Shown here in pieces: positions 22,580-33,700 of a stretch of 64,000 bases of DNA. The notes beneath the pieces were generated by a model, which worked only from the letters and a program-made list of their open reading frames with translations, was not told the origin of the DNA and searched no databases. Position 1 is the first letter of the stretch. Every line of letters begins with the position of its first letter. A program made the translations under genes and the position numbers. Source of the DNA: Cherax quadricarinatus (taxonomy: Eukaryota; Arthropoda; Malacostraca; Decapoda; Parastacidae); NCBI RefSeq assembly GCF_038502225.1, contig NW_027195407.1, positions 1-64,000 on the forward strand. The letters are read 5' to 3'.

Positions 22580-23445
22580 TTTTTTTTTTATATTTTATTT
22601 AAAGCAGTTCATACAATATACATAGATAGTTTCGTATATATATGTGAATAAATATATATAAAAAGAGACATTATCAGTGGCTCTGATCCTGCCCACTAAG
22701 TAACACTATTCATTATGAGTCTGATATGCACCTAACTACATAACTAACATAATGTACAATGATACAAAGCACTTACAATATTAGTGACTCACCCCCCCCC
22801 CCCCCAACATTTACGTAATTGTTATTATTACACTCAAAAAGTTGCGCTAAACCACAATGATGAACATGTACTTTAACAGTATTATATACTCCATACATTC
22901 TCATTTTTAGTTTAAAACATTACTATGCGTTAATAAAGAAAAGACGCCTTAGCTGGTCCTCCACAGAACTAAATGAAATTACCTATGTGCAATACACTTA
23001 CACGTTTATCAATGAGCTGACATGAAATATAGACTCCACAACATCTTAAAACTATTCAATGAACTTTTAAAATACTGACATCTATTATACTTTATGACAA
23101 TATTTGTATAATAACACTGCTTTACTATAGTGAACAATGTCAAACAATATGATAACTGTACACTGGATATTGAAATACACACTTGTATTACATATACCAA
23201 GAATGTATATTATTAAACACGTATTGTCTTGTTCAACAAATTCTAGATGTTTATTGATGTTTCAGAGCGATTTTTAGACTTGCTCTTTCACGCACTATGG
23301 TTAATAATACAACATTATAGCCCCTAATCGAATTGGTAAGCCGCCTCTTGCTTCTCAGGAAACTATGCTTAATAATCATGATATTCTATATCCATATAAT
23401 TCATTTTACCCTCCCCCCTTTTACAGAGACCAGTCCACCCAGCCA
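22580..23445 (-). other. 3' UTR of Tx1-e
   Basis: Non-coding. It carries a C14 run (22792-22805, a G-tract in the sense of the element) and short TA-rich stretches. Ends in the oligo-A tail. Confidence 0.6.
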
Positions 23446-26400
23446 TTACGACACTAATGCGCGCAACCCTCTCACAGTCATACCTCTATACGATACCGGA
23501 AAATCTCTGGCCCATCTACGTCCATACACTACCTCATTTATACACTTTGTTCTATAGAAGTGTCCTGCTAAAGCCCTTATTCGTTCCTCCCCCCCCACTT
23601 CCCTCATCACCCACGATATATAGACATAATCTACCACTAAATACATGACGGCCCTCCTCACACTATCTCCCACTCCCTCTATATCCAAACTCAGTGCCCT
23701 TAATACCACTAACCCACTCCCACCCACCATATCCAACACTCTGCGTAACCATAGTCGTGCCCGCTCGATATGCTCACAGAAATACACCACATGATATGCT
23801 GTTTCCTCCCCCCCACACAAAACACAACATTGACACTTCAAAATTCCCATCTGATACAGTCGTACTTTAGTTGGCAAAATCCCATGTAAAAACCTATACA
23901 TAGTTTCCTTCACCCTTGACTTCACCCGTAACTTACTGAAGTCTCCCCAGATTCGTGTCCAATTATATAATGGAAAAACTGTCTCCCCTTCCAACACCTC
24001 TTGAACCCTTTCCAACCTCCCCAAAACACACGCCGTTACATTTTCCGGATTTCTTACTTGTAATAAGTATCTCAACATACTCGTACACTCCTCTAATTCC
24101 CTACCCCCCCACCACCGCCTCACATCTTCCATCACTTTTCTCACTCTGACACCACGTTCCCCGCCCAATCTCAGATAACAATGCTTCACGTACATGCTCT
24201 TCATTCTGCTACCCAAAGGAATTAAACCTAAACCCCCTTTTGCCAGCGGTGTCATTACAACCGTTTGCCTCAGCCAATGACAACCATATCCCCATATAAA
24301 ATTCAGTACTTTCCTTTGCACTTGCCGCACATCTTTCGCCATCAATGGGTACACCACAGCCACGTGCCACAATTTAGGATAAATGAGTGTATTAACTACA
24401 ATGACTCTCTGTTGTATAGTCAAACCACTCGTTCTTATTCCCCCTAACCTAAGCAATACTCTTTGCACTACCCTTTTAGAATTTGCCTCTCGAGTCTCCT
24501 GCGCTGCCCCTCTGTACAATACTCCACAAATTTTTAACTGCTCTACTACCTGCCATCCAAACTTTTTTCCCAGTTCCCCTCCCACCCATGACCCCACCTC
24601 CAGTAATTTCGACTTCTCACTATTAACATTCATACCTGTTGCTCCACTAAATATTTCAACAATTCTACTTACATTCTTTAACCCCTCCTCTCCCCCCACT
24701 AAGACCGTCGTGTCATCTACATAGCCAACTATACCCGTAGCACCCCTAAGTCTTACCTCCCCCTCACTTACACCAACATTTATCAACCTATATAATGGGT
24801 CTTGCAGACATGCAAATAGGATCTGAGACATGGGGCATCCCTGCCTCAGCCCCCTACCCATACTAACCATCTTCCCCACCCTTCCATTAATTTGCACTCG
24901 TATTTCTGCACCTCTATATAAAGTTTCCGCCCACTGCACGATTTCCTCACCGAACCCAATCTTCCTCATAATCATCCATAATGTCTCTCTCTCTACACAA
25001 TCATAAGCCGCCTTCCAATCCAACGCAAGAACACCTCCACCATCCATCCTACGCTCCTCTATATAACCTTTTATCCTCCCATGCCCACTAAACATTGTTC
25101 TCCCTGGCACACCCATCTGTCCCCCATCTATAACCTTCCCAATTACTTTACGCATTCTATTACCTAACACCCTGGCAAACAATTTATAATCCCTGCACAT
25201 TAATGATAAACCTCTATAATCTAGGATGCTATTCTGTACTTCCCCCTTTGGAACCATAACTACTACACCTGTCCTTTGTGTTAGACTCATGCTTCCCTTA
25301 TCCTTCATTACATTCATCAACTGCACCAAGAATTCCTTCATGACATCCCAGTTGCTCAAATAAAATTCATTTGGGATTCCATCTATCCCAGGTGCTTTCC
25401 CGACACTCATCCCTTTTAATGCCGTCCTCACTTCCTCTTCATCTATAGGCCCTTCTATCATCGCTCTATCTGCTGACTCTAGGTTGCTCTGTATCCCCTT
25501 CTCTAAAATCTTCATATCCGCTATCTTTCTGTTTCCCCCTCTCATATATATCTCAAACCACTTATCAGCATAACCACTCATACTTTCCGTAGTTACTAAC
25601 CTCTGTCCCATCGTATACCCTCCCACATCCGTATGTACGTCCAAATTCATCATAGTCATTGTCTTCTGTCGCGTCTTTAATCGCCGCAAAACACAGGCGG
25701 ATGGCTTATCTCCCCATAAAACATCTTCCAATCCACCTCTCATTCTCTCACCATCAAATCTTGCATTCTGCATTTCCATTAATTGCGCTTTGATGCCCTC
25801 AATCTCTTGTACTGGATAAACCCCACTAAAACCTTCATAGCACTGTTTCAGCAGCCCTTCCAAATATCTCTGTAAGCCATATTTCCATTGACTTACCTCC
25901 TTTCCTTTCCTCATATAAAAATTTTTGATTCCTGGTTTGGCATATTCCTCCCACCATCGTAGGATATCACCTCCTTTTCTCCCCATGGTCCACTCCTTTG
26001 TCCACCACTCAACAAAACTATCACCGTCTTCCTGCTCATCTAACAATCTCACATTAAGTTTCCAATAACTCATGTAACGCTTTGGTAAACCTCCCCATCC
26101 CACATCCACGACCACTCCTCTATGATCTGAAAACACTACATTTATAGTTTCTGTAGTAGCCACCTGTAACCCGGGAGAAGCATAAATACGATCTAGTCGT
26201 GCCGCGTATCCTCTCCTCACATATGTATGCTCCACGTTCCACCCCTCCCCCCTCACAACATCCGTTAAGCCAACTCCCCCTAAAACATCTCGTAGAACCC
26301 CCAGAACACACCCTGCATCCCTCGGCTCCACATCTTTTCTACGTATCACACTATTCCAATCCCCTCCAAATAATGAATAAACAGGTAAACCCCGCATATG

Positions 26401-26790
26401 ATAAATTAGTGTGTCCCTTACAAATTCCTCTTTAACACGTCTATTACTGTCCGCCGGCATGTATACACTCACAAAACACACACGTACCCCACCCCATGTC
26501 CCATCCACCCTCGCTACTCTCCCATCTCCCCCTTCTTCCCAATGTAACAATTGGAACGGACTGGTCTCAGCTATTAAAACTGCAGCACCTCCCTTAAGCT
26601 TCCCAGTATACCCAGCATAAACTTTATATCCATCTACCGACAAATCCCTTCCATACCTGAAATTATGCTCTTGTAAAAATACTACTTGTATGCCAAGTCT
26701 CTTTAAAAAAACACTAAATATCTTACGCTTTACATCAGCCCTTAGGCCGTTAACATTTAAGGTTAGACACTTAAAAATGCTATCGGGGGC
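23446..26790 (-). CDS. Tx1-e ORF2: endonuclease-reverse transcriptase
   Basis: Open from 26790 (after TAA at 26791-26793), overlapping the end of ORF1 by 28 nt in the -1 frame. The first conserved motif LTLNVNGLRADVK precedes any ATG; a possible non-AUG start at 26643 would lose it. EN motifs: FLQEHNF, LFGGDWNSVI, RLDRIYA, FSDHRGVVVDV. RT: GKAPGIDGIPNEFYL, YRGLSLMCRDYKLFAR, MGVPGRTMFSGHGRIKGYIE, LALDWKAAYDCVERE, GLRQGCPMSQILFACL, catalytic GYVDDTTVLV. C-terminal CVLCGGEETAYHVVYFC (C-x2-C-x8-H-x4-C) and tail YRTKCINEVVYGRRW. All key residues are present and no stop is seen. Confidence 0.9.
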   Translation of the reverse strand, partial: APDSIFKCLTLNVNGLRADVKRKIFSVFLKRLGIQVVFLQEHNFRYGRDLSVDGYKVYAGYTGKLKGGAAVLIAETSPFQLLHWEEGGDGRVARVDGTWGGVRVCFVSVYMPADSNRRVKEEFVRDTLIYHMRGLPVYSLFGGDWNSVIRRKDVEPRDAGCVLGVLRDVLGGVGLTDVVRGEGWNVEHTYVRRGYAARLDRIYASPGLQVATTETINVVFSDHRGVVVDVGWGGLPKRYMSYWKLNVRLLDEQEDGDSFVEWWTKEWTMGRKGGDILRWWEEYAKPGIKNFYMRKGKEVSQWKYGLQRYLEGLLKQCYEGFSGVYPVQEIEGIKAQLMEMQNARFDGERMRGGLEDVLWGDKPSACVLRRLKTRQKTMTMMNLDVHTDVGGYTMGQRLVTTESMSGYADKWFEIYMRGGNRKIADMKILEKGIQSNLESADRAMIEGPIDEEEVRTALKGMSVGKAPGIDGIPNEFYLSNWDVMKEFLVQLMNVMKDKGSMSLTQRTGVVVMVPKGEVQNSILDYRGLSLMCRDYKLFARVLGNRMRKVIGKVIDGGQMGVPGRTMFSGHGRIKGYIEERRMDGGGVLALDWKAAYDCVERETLWMIMRKIGFGEEIVQWAETLYRGAEIRVQINGRVGKMVSMGRGLRQGCPMSQILFACLQDPLYRLINVGVSEGEVRLRGATGIVGYVDDTTVLVGGEEGLKNVSRIVEIFSGATGMNVNSEKSKLLEVGSWVGGELGKKFGWQVVEQLKICGVLYRGAAQETREANSKRVVQRVLLRLGGIRTSGLTIQQRVIVVNTLIYPKLWHVAVVYPLMAKDVRQVQRKVLNFIWGYGCHWLRQTVVMTPLAKGGLGLIPLGSRMKSMYVKHCYLRLGGERGVRVRKVMEDVRRWWGGRELEECTSMLRYLLQVRNPENVTACVLGRLERVQEVLEGETVFPLYNWTRIWGDFSKLRVKSRVKETMYRFLHGILPTKVRLYQMGILKCQCCVLCGGEETAYHVVYFCEHIERARLWLRRVLDMVGGSGLVVLRALSLDIEGVGDSVRRAVMYLVVDYVYISWVMREVGGEERIRALAGHFYRTKCINEVVYGRRWARDFPVSYRGMTVRGLRALVS

Positions 26791-28013
26791 TTACCAATCG
26801 ACCGATATCCTTGCCTTTCCTTACGTTTTTGCTGAACATTCTGATCGCATTGTCCATTCTTTGCCTCACCTTTCCTCTGCCCCTTTCCTCCCCCCCCTGT
26901 TATTTTTTTTTTTACATCCACTGATAGTTTCTTACCAGTTCGTTGCGCTGGTGTGAGGACATCATCACTATCAGAAGCCCCTGCCTCTCTCTTACGTGAT
27001 GCCTCTACTATGTGCATTCCCTCATCTCCACAATCTACGTTGTGTACTTCAACCACAACCTCACTAATCCTGTTTAATTGCTTATCCCCAACACCCACAT
27101 TACTCACCTCTTCAATTCCTTCCTCACCTATAAGTTTCCCTTCTGACACCATGCTTAGTGTCTCGCCCTCATTCTGATTACCTAAGAATTCTTGAATAAC
27201 ATTATCTATTGTAGCCGTAACCTGACTACCCAAATCCTCTCGTCTCACCTCATCCTCCAAACGCATATTCTCAATAACCTGAGATACCTCCGGTAATGTT
27301 ACACATTCTTCCGGATTGTCTTCCACGATTTCACTCCATGTTCTATGATCTTGAAGATGCTCCCCTGTAGACTGGGTCGTCACCTCTCTCTCCTTCCACA
27401 CACCTTTTCCCTCTCCATTTTTCTCAGGTGTTGATCGACGAGGACACATTGCTGCTATATGATCAAAGGCTCCACATAGTCTACAGGTTCGTCTTTGCCC
27501 CGCATATGTTACATATACCTGTATTCTAAAGTCACTCATAGTCACATATGATGGTATAGATTTGCGCAAAGACATTTTGAGGGTAAAGGAGCCCTCACGC
27601 AGTCCACCATACATATTATCAGACCACCTTCCAACTGTTGCCTGATGTATAACACCATACTCGTTGAATGTTGCTTTTATATCTTCTTCATCCGCTTCAA
27701 ATGGGACATTCCGTAACTTTACCCAAGTATAATACTTGGATACGTCCCTCATGCGTACTTCCAGACCAGGATTAACCGTCATACACACGTCTTGGTATTT
27801 TTCCACCATCTTGTCATAAGTCGCAGCCGTCACAAATTTCACAAATATCCTTGTTGCTCCATTTAAGGCGATACCATACAGATCGTCTTTGCTGATGCAG
27901 TAGGTATCCCGTAGTATAGCAGGCAGCATAACAGAGGCATTGGTTTGATAAACTGCTCCTTTCAACACCTCAATACACACAGTGTTGATTCTCCGCCTGA
28001 TAGCCTGCGCCAT
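26763..28013 (-). CDS. Tx1-e ORF1: Gag-like zinc-knuckle protein
   Basis: 416 codons from the ATG at 28011-28013 (CAAAATGGCGCAGG); a frame starting further upstream at 28040 would use TTG and add leader sequence. The N-terminal domain (RINTVCIEVLKGAV, YGIALNGATRIFVKF, DVSKYYTWVKLRNVPFEADE) includes an RRM-like segment around residues 100-140. Next is a CCHC knuckle CRLCGAFDHIAAMC, an acidic middle, VLTPAQRTGKKL and a terminal GKPP motif. It should bind element RNA with ORF2 in a ribonucleoprotein. No defect seen. Confidence 0.85.
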   Translation of the reverse strand: MAQAIRRRINTVCIEVLKGAVYQTNASVMLPAILRDTYCISKDDLYGIALNGATRIFVKFVTAATYDKMVEKYQDVCMTVNPGLEVRMRDVSKYYTWVKLRNVPFEADEEDIKATFNEYGVIHQATVGRWSDNMYGGLREGSFTLKMSLRKSIPSYVTMSDFRIQVYVTYAGQRRTCRLCGAFDHIAAMCPRRSTPEKNGEGKGVWKEREVTTQSTGEHLQDHRTWSEIVEDNPEECVTLPEVSQVIENMRLEDEVRREDLGSQVTATIDNVIQEFLGNQNEGETLSMVSEGKLIGEEGIEEVSNVGVGDKQLNRISEVVVEVHNVDCGDEGMHIVEASRKREAGASDSDDVLTPAQRTGKKLSVDVKKKITGGGGKGQRKGEAKNGQCDQNVQQKRKERQGYRSIGKPPIAFLSV

Positions 28014-28094
28014 TTTGTGAAAATCACTCAGTGCTACCAACAGGTGCTAGCTCAACTGCCAACGTCCGTCCTCCACCAAGGCTGAGTGACAATG

Positions 28095-28427
28095 GTTGTC
28101 AGAGAGGTGCAGCAAACGTCCACCCTCACCAGCAGCTTGGCGAGGAATCTGACTTTGGACATTAGGGGAATGATGACCCTGTGCGAGGATGGAGAAGGGT
28201 TAGTTAATTGTGTTGTTGAGGTGGTATGTCTCTGCCTGTATCGAGTACAGTTTGTGATGAGATTTATAAATCTGTCAAACACTTTTTCCACGAGTTTTTC
28301 TAAATCGTTTTGCAATTTTTAGGTGTCAGCATAAAAATAAATAATTTAAGAAATGACTGCATTAGTAGGGAAGAGGTCAGGGGTATAAGTTATGTTTTAC
28401 ATTAAGTAATATATTGGTGAGGATAAC
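28095..28427. other. Spacer between Tx1-e and Tx1-f; no recognised gene
   Basis: A short plus-strand frame (28086-28322) begins inside the Tx1-e 5' end and has no recognised homology. I do not call it a gene. Confidence 0.4.
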
Positions 28428-29435
28428 TTTTATTTTTTTTTTATATTTTTATTAAAACAAAATTACAATATAACGATTAAAATGTATAAACTTCAAATGC
28501 GAACAAAAAGGGTCTCCATACATAGACATTACACACTTGGCATCCTGAGACTAGTTGTACATTTTAACTGTTGCTAAAAACCCTAAAACTATCCATTCCT
28601 TATTACAACATACAGATATGAAGAAAAAACATTAAATTATTTCGTGTACTAACTCAAATTCCCTACCATCAAAAAAACAACACACCGATCTGATGTTAAA
28701 AAACTTAAACCCTTTTTTCTACACTATGACAAATGCTATGGAAGTTAATGACTAGTCTATCTCATATATTTGTAAGTACTTATTTCACATAATATACAAA
28801 CAATTAAAAAATAACATGTCCTATATAGATACTGAACACAGTGTTAATATCCTACAATACTAAGGATAAAAGCCATGAACCTGATGCCCCTCCCAATATT
28901 ATATATGTTTTATCGCATATTTTACAATATATATGAACAAAAAGCCAAGGTTACATACTTGGACTGTCAAAAGCACAAAGTATAATTATCCTCCGACATG
29001 GCTGCCCACAGTGTCTAATACCATGGAATATCCATTTAACTAAACTTCCGTACATGTCCCTTAGTAACAAAAACAATTTCTTCCTTTAAACTCACCTTTG
29101 ATCAGTCACTCAACTTCTGTTACACTGAAAATCCTGACTAATAATGCCACTCACGGCTTATGGTACATATTACTAAAGAGATCTAGTTAGGACGCAAGAT
29201 CTCACAAGTACCTACATATGTATATAATAATTCTGTCGCATGGCACAATGGCCGTCTTAAAAAGTTATTAATATACACACATATACATTTACATATATAT
29301 ATTTATACACCTACACATATACCTACATACTCATACACACACATTAACACAATAATAGAAGAGCTTGTATGACCAATTGTTTTTGTCTTGTATCGTCAGT
29401 ACAATGCACGACAAACGGCAATAATACTTTGACGT
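28428..29435 (-). mobile_element. Tx1-f, 3' UTR part (split by Tx1-g)
   Basis: It starts with an oligo-T tract and TATATTTTTATTAAAAC, the reverse of the Tx1 3' tail, and is A/T-rich and non-coding. It ends in AATACTTTGACGT (29423-29435), repeated at 35536-35548 next to the ORF2 end of Tx1-f. The two pieces therefore read as one minus-strand element interrupted by Tx1-g. Confidence 0.7.
29423..29435. repeat. 13-bp TSD (left) of Tx1-g: AATACTTTGACGT
   Basis: Exact copy at 35536-35548. Up to two leading A of the right copy could belong to the poly-A tail, so the TSD is 11-13 bp. Confidence 0.88.
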
Positions 29436-29520
29436 CATTCGTCGCTCAACCTTTGGGACGAGCGGACGTGAGCTGAGCCTGCCCTCTGCTGTCAGCCGGT
29501 GACAACTTGGTTTTCTCAAA

Positions 29521-30795
29521 ATGGCGCAGCCGGCAAGAAGAAGGGTAAACACTATCGGCATAGAAGTGGTGCGTGGGGCTGTGCATGCCCACTCAGCTCA
29601 AGTTTTATTACCTGCCATCATCAGGGACACATACGGCATTGCCAACGAAGAGCTGTATGGTGTAGCCTTGAACGGGGCATATAGAATTTTTGTGAAATTT
29701 CTCAATGCAAGTGTATATGAGGACATAGTCGCCAGGTTCCAAGATCTTTGTGTACCAGTGAATCCTGCAGTGACGGTAAGGCTACATGATGTGTCCCGCC
29801 ATTATACATGGGTGAAGATAAGAAATGTACCCTTTGAGGCTAATGAGGCAGACCTACGTGCTGCCTTCGAGAAGTTTGGGACTGTTCATATGGCGACATT
29901 GGGGAAATGGAAGGAAGGATCGTATTCTGGGATGCCTGAAGGAAGTTTTTCCTTAAAAATGACATTGAGGCATCCTATTCCTTCCTATATTTTCCTAGAA
30001 GACTTCAGGACTCAAGTAATGGTGACTTACGCAGGGCAACAACGTACCTGTCGATTATGCGGTGCCTATGATCACATTGCTGCGCAGTGTGTTAAACAAC
30101 AGGGTACACAGGCGAAGGAGCAGCATAAGGAGGCATCAGAGGACCTTGAGACGTTGGATTTGGCACGACCTGAGTCGGTTTCCTTGAACAAGGCTTGGAG
30201 TGTGGAGGTCGAGGAGGCCTTGAGGGAGGAAGAGTGTGTAACTCTTCCGAGAGAGACATGCACTGCCAGGCAGGCACCGGAGACCAAAGATGTGGTGTCA
30301 CTGGGTGAGGACAGAGCCGTGGAGGCTACCATTGATTCAGTCCTCCACGACCTGTTAGGGACCCCAGGAGAGGTCACAGTTGAGGGGCTTGTGGGTGCCC
30401 TGGATGCTGCTGGGGTTCCAGGTGGTGAGAGGGGGGGAGGCATGTCAGAGACCCAGGTTGAGGCTGGGTTGCAAATTGGCACGGTGGTGGCGGAAGTGCA
30501 CGGGGATGGCTTCCAGGTGGAGGCGGGAAGAAAGGCTCGAGTGTCACGGAAGAGAGCGGCAGTGCCCTCGAACGTGGACGATGTGGCTGTGCTCACTCCG
30601 GCACAGCGTTCGGGCAAAAAGATGTGGGCTGAAGTGGTTGAGCATGGACCTGGGGGGTCCAGGGGCAAGGGGCATGTGAAAGCAGATCACAGAATGGTGA
30701 TTGAAGATCATGGGCGTATAAAGGGGAAGGGGGATAAAGGTGGTGCAATACGTAAAGGCAAACCTCCATTGACAAATTCAAGAGTCTCTCTATAA
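29521..30795 (+). CDS. Tx1-g ORF1: Gag-like zinc-knuckle protein
   Basis: 424 codons; ATG in the context AAAATGGCGC. Residues 1-155: conserved N-terminal region (RRVNTIGIEVVRGAV, YGIANEELYGVALNGAYRIF, DVSRHYTWVKIRNVPFEANE) with an RRM-like fold predicted around the last block. Residues 177-190: CCHC knuckle CRLCGAYDHIAAQC. The rest is acidic and Gly/Arg-rich with VLTPAQRSGKKMWAEVV and a terminal KGKPP motif. Role: RNA binding in the retrotransposition particle. The final 40 nt overlap the ORF2 frame. Confidence 0.88.
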   Translation: MAQPARRRVNTIGIEVVRGAVHAHSAQVLLPAIIRDTYGIANEELYGVALNGAYRIFVKFLNASVYEDIVARFQDLCVPVNPAVTVRLHDVSRHYTWVKIRNVPFEANEADLRAAFEKFGTVHMATLGKWKEGSYSGMPEGSFSLKMTLRHPIPSYIFLEDFRTQVMVTYAGQQRTCRLCGAYDHIAAQCVKQQGTQAKEQHKEASEDLETLDLARPESVSLNKAWSVEVEEALREEECVTLPRETCTARQAPETKDVVSLGEDRAVEATIDSVLHDLLGTPGEVTVEGLVGALDAAGVPGGERGGGMSETQVEAGLQIGTVVAEVHGDGFQVEAGRKARVSRKRAAVPSNVDDVAVLTPAQRSGKKMWAEVVEHGPGGSRGKGHVKADHRMVIEDHGRIKGKGDKGGAIRKGKPPLTNSRVSL

Positions 30796-33700
30796 ATGTT
30801 AATGGTCTGAAAAATTCTAGGAAGTGTGAATGGTTTCATGAGATGCTCATTAGGTATGGTGTAGATGTAGTGTTTGTGCAAGAGCACAACCACAAGCCGG
30901 GTTGTATGTTGATGATTGAGGGGTATACTGTATATACGGCACACTCAACGAGATTGAAAGGAGGAGTGGCTATTTTGGTGAGGGAGGCTAGCCCGTTTAC
31001 TGTACATCATTGTGAGGAGGGGGGTGAGGGGAGGGTTATAAGAGTGGATGGAACATGGGGAAGAGATAAGATGTCTTTTGTGTGTGTTTATGGTCCGGCG
31101 GAGGGGGACAGTCGAGTGAAGAATGAGTTTGTACGTGAAGTGTTGGTGTATCACTTAAGGTCGCTTCCAGCATTAGCTGTGGTGGGAGGGGACTGGAATT
31201 GCGTTATACGCCGCAAGGATGTGGAACCTAGGGGAGCAGGATATTGTTCTGGTGTTCTGAGGGACCTGTTAACCGGGGTGGGGTTGGTGGATGTAGAGGG
31301 GGGGGCGGCGTGGGAGGTGCAGCACACCTTTGTGAGGCAGGGGTATGCTGCACGGCTGGACAGGATATACGTGACAAGGAAAGCTGTGGTGCGGAGTGTA
31401 AGGGTTTTGGATGTCTTTTTTTCTGATCATAGAGGTGTTTTGGTGGATTTGGGATGGGAGGGTCGGCCGAACAGGTATAAGAGTTATTGGAAATTGAATG
31501 TTCGGTTGCTTCAAGATGTTGAGGGGAGGGTCCTATTTGCACAATGGTGGAAAGACTTATGGGAAGGGATGGAAGTCAATGGGGATGTGTTGAGATGGTG
31601 GGATGTGACGGCGAAGACGAGGATTCGAGAGTTCTATGTCCGACAGGGAAGGCACGAGAATCAGTTGGCTTATGGGCTTATTAGGTATCTTGAGGGGCAG
31701 TTAAGGGAGTATCATGAGAGAGGAAGGGGGGGGATGGGAGCCCCTGTGGCTGACATAGAAGGAGTGAAGGAACGCCTAATGGAAGTGCAAAATGAGAGGT
31801 TTGATGCGGCAAGGGTTTTAGGGGGGTTGGAGGAGGTCATGTGGGGTGATAGACCATCGGCGTGTGTCCTGCGAGGGCAGGGGCACCGGCGCGTTGCAAT
31901 GGAAATGGTGGGTTTGAGAGTTCTTGAGGACATAGAGGGGTATAGGGAGGGACAAGATTTGGTGACAATGGAGGGGATGGGAGGGTATGTTGATTCTTGG
32001 CTTAGTACACATATGAGGAGTGTGGGTGTGAGAGAGGGGGCTTTAAGAGAGACAGGGGGATGGGTGCGGAGTGTGCTGGACAGGGACGACAGGGAACAGT
32101 TACAGGGGCCTATTGTGGAGGAAGAGGTGTGGACGGCTCTAATGAGTATGAGCAGGGGTAAGGCACCGGGGATAGATGGGCTGCCTGCGGAGTTTTACAT
32201 ACAGCATTGGGGAGTATTAAAAGATTTTTTGGTGCAATTATTTAATATCATAAAAGAGAGGGGTGCGTTAGGACCTTTGCAGGCGACAGCACTAGTAGTT
32301 TTGGTGCCAAAGGGTGAAAGTCAGTGCACAGTGAGAGATTACCGGATGATATCACTCATGTGTGCAGACTACAAACTTTTTGCAAAAATTTTGGGTAATC
32401 GTATAAAAAAGGTCATTGGAAAGGTAATAGTGAGGGGTCAATATGGGATTCTGGGGAGATCAATGTATGAGGGGCATGGGGTTATTAGAAGGTTTATTGA
32501 GGGTCCACAAGAGGGGGAACGTGGGGTATTGGCGTTGGATTGGAGAACGGCATATGACAGTGTCGAGAGGGAGGCTCTGTGGAGAATCATGGAGTGGCAA
32601 GGGTTCGGGGAGGACATTGTGAATTGGGCACGTACTTTATATCGGGGAGCTGGGATGTGTGTACAGATAAATGGGAGGGTGGGTTTGCATGTGAAAATGG
32701 GCAGGGGATTGAGGCAAGGTTGCCCGTTGTCACAAATATTATTTGCATGTTTACAGAATCCGTTTTATAGGGCAGTGGAAAGGTGCATACAGGAGGGGGT
32801 AAGGGAGGACTTACGAGGTGGGAGTCCCAGTATCATAGGTTACGTTGATGACACAACTGTCCTAGTGAGTGGGAGGGAGGGATTGGAGGGTCTGGAGAGA
32901 GTTATAGACGTTTTTGGGATGGCAACAGGTATGGCAGTGAATGTGCATAAATCTAAGCTCATGATATTGGGTGAATGGGATGGGCAGGAGGGCGGGGGTG
33001 GGGGGGTGAGGTGGAGTGTCGTGGACCGGGTGAAAATTTGTGGAGTTGTGTATATGGGTAATGCTCAGATGGCGAGGGAGAATAATTCAAAGGGTGTGGT
33101 AGATAGGGTATTGGGAAGATTGTCAGGATTGAGGCCGACACATCTTACGCTACACCAGAGGGTCATTGTGGTCAATGTGCTTTTGTACAGTAAAATATGG
33201 CATGTGGCAGCTTTGTACCCTTTGGTGTATGGGGATGTCCGGAGATTGTTGAGCAGAGTTTTCCGTTTTATCTGGGGTTCGGGATGCGATTGGTTGAAAA
33301 GAGAGGTGGTAACACTTCCGGTGGCCTTGGGAGGGCTGGGGTTAATTCATTTGGAAAGAAGGTTGAAGTGTGTATATGTGAAACATGGGTTGCTAAGGGC
33401 TCGGGGGGAAGGGAGTGGAGGGTTGGGGATGCTGCAGGGAGATCTTCGGAGATGGTGGAAGGGACAAGATTTGAGAGATGGTGAGGAGTTGTTGCGTCTA
33501 TTGATGATGGTCAGAGAGCCGAGAAACATGCGGGTAGGGTCCATGGAGAGGAAGATATGGCCTAGGGTGGTAGTGGCAACGGAAGGAGTGTACCCGATGT
33601 ACGCATGGGAAGACATTTGGGGCCGATTAAAAGGGTTACGCATCCGGCCACGCGTGAGGGAGGTAATGTATAGGTTTCTTCACGGAATATTGCCGTCTGG

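Larger units (their letters stand above)
22580..28094 (-). mobile_element. Tx1-e: full-length Tx1/L1-group LINE, both ORFs open
   Basis: The 3' end is an oligo-T tract at 22580 followed by TATATTTTATTTAAA, the reverse of the group's 3' terminal motif. The 5' end at 28094 starts CATTGTCACTCAGCC and aligns with the 5' end of Tx1-g. ORF1 (416 codons) and ORF2 (over 1,100 codons) show no internal stop. I could not find a TSD. It may be competent. Confidence 0.85.

Noticed and set aside
28086..28322. Short plus-strand frame next to Tx1-e as a host exon
   Set aside because: It begins within the Tx1-e 5' end, is only 78 codons long and matches nothing I know.
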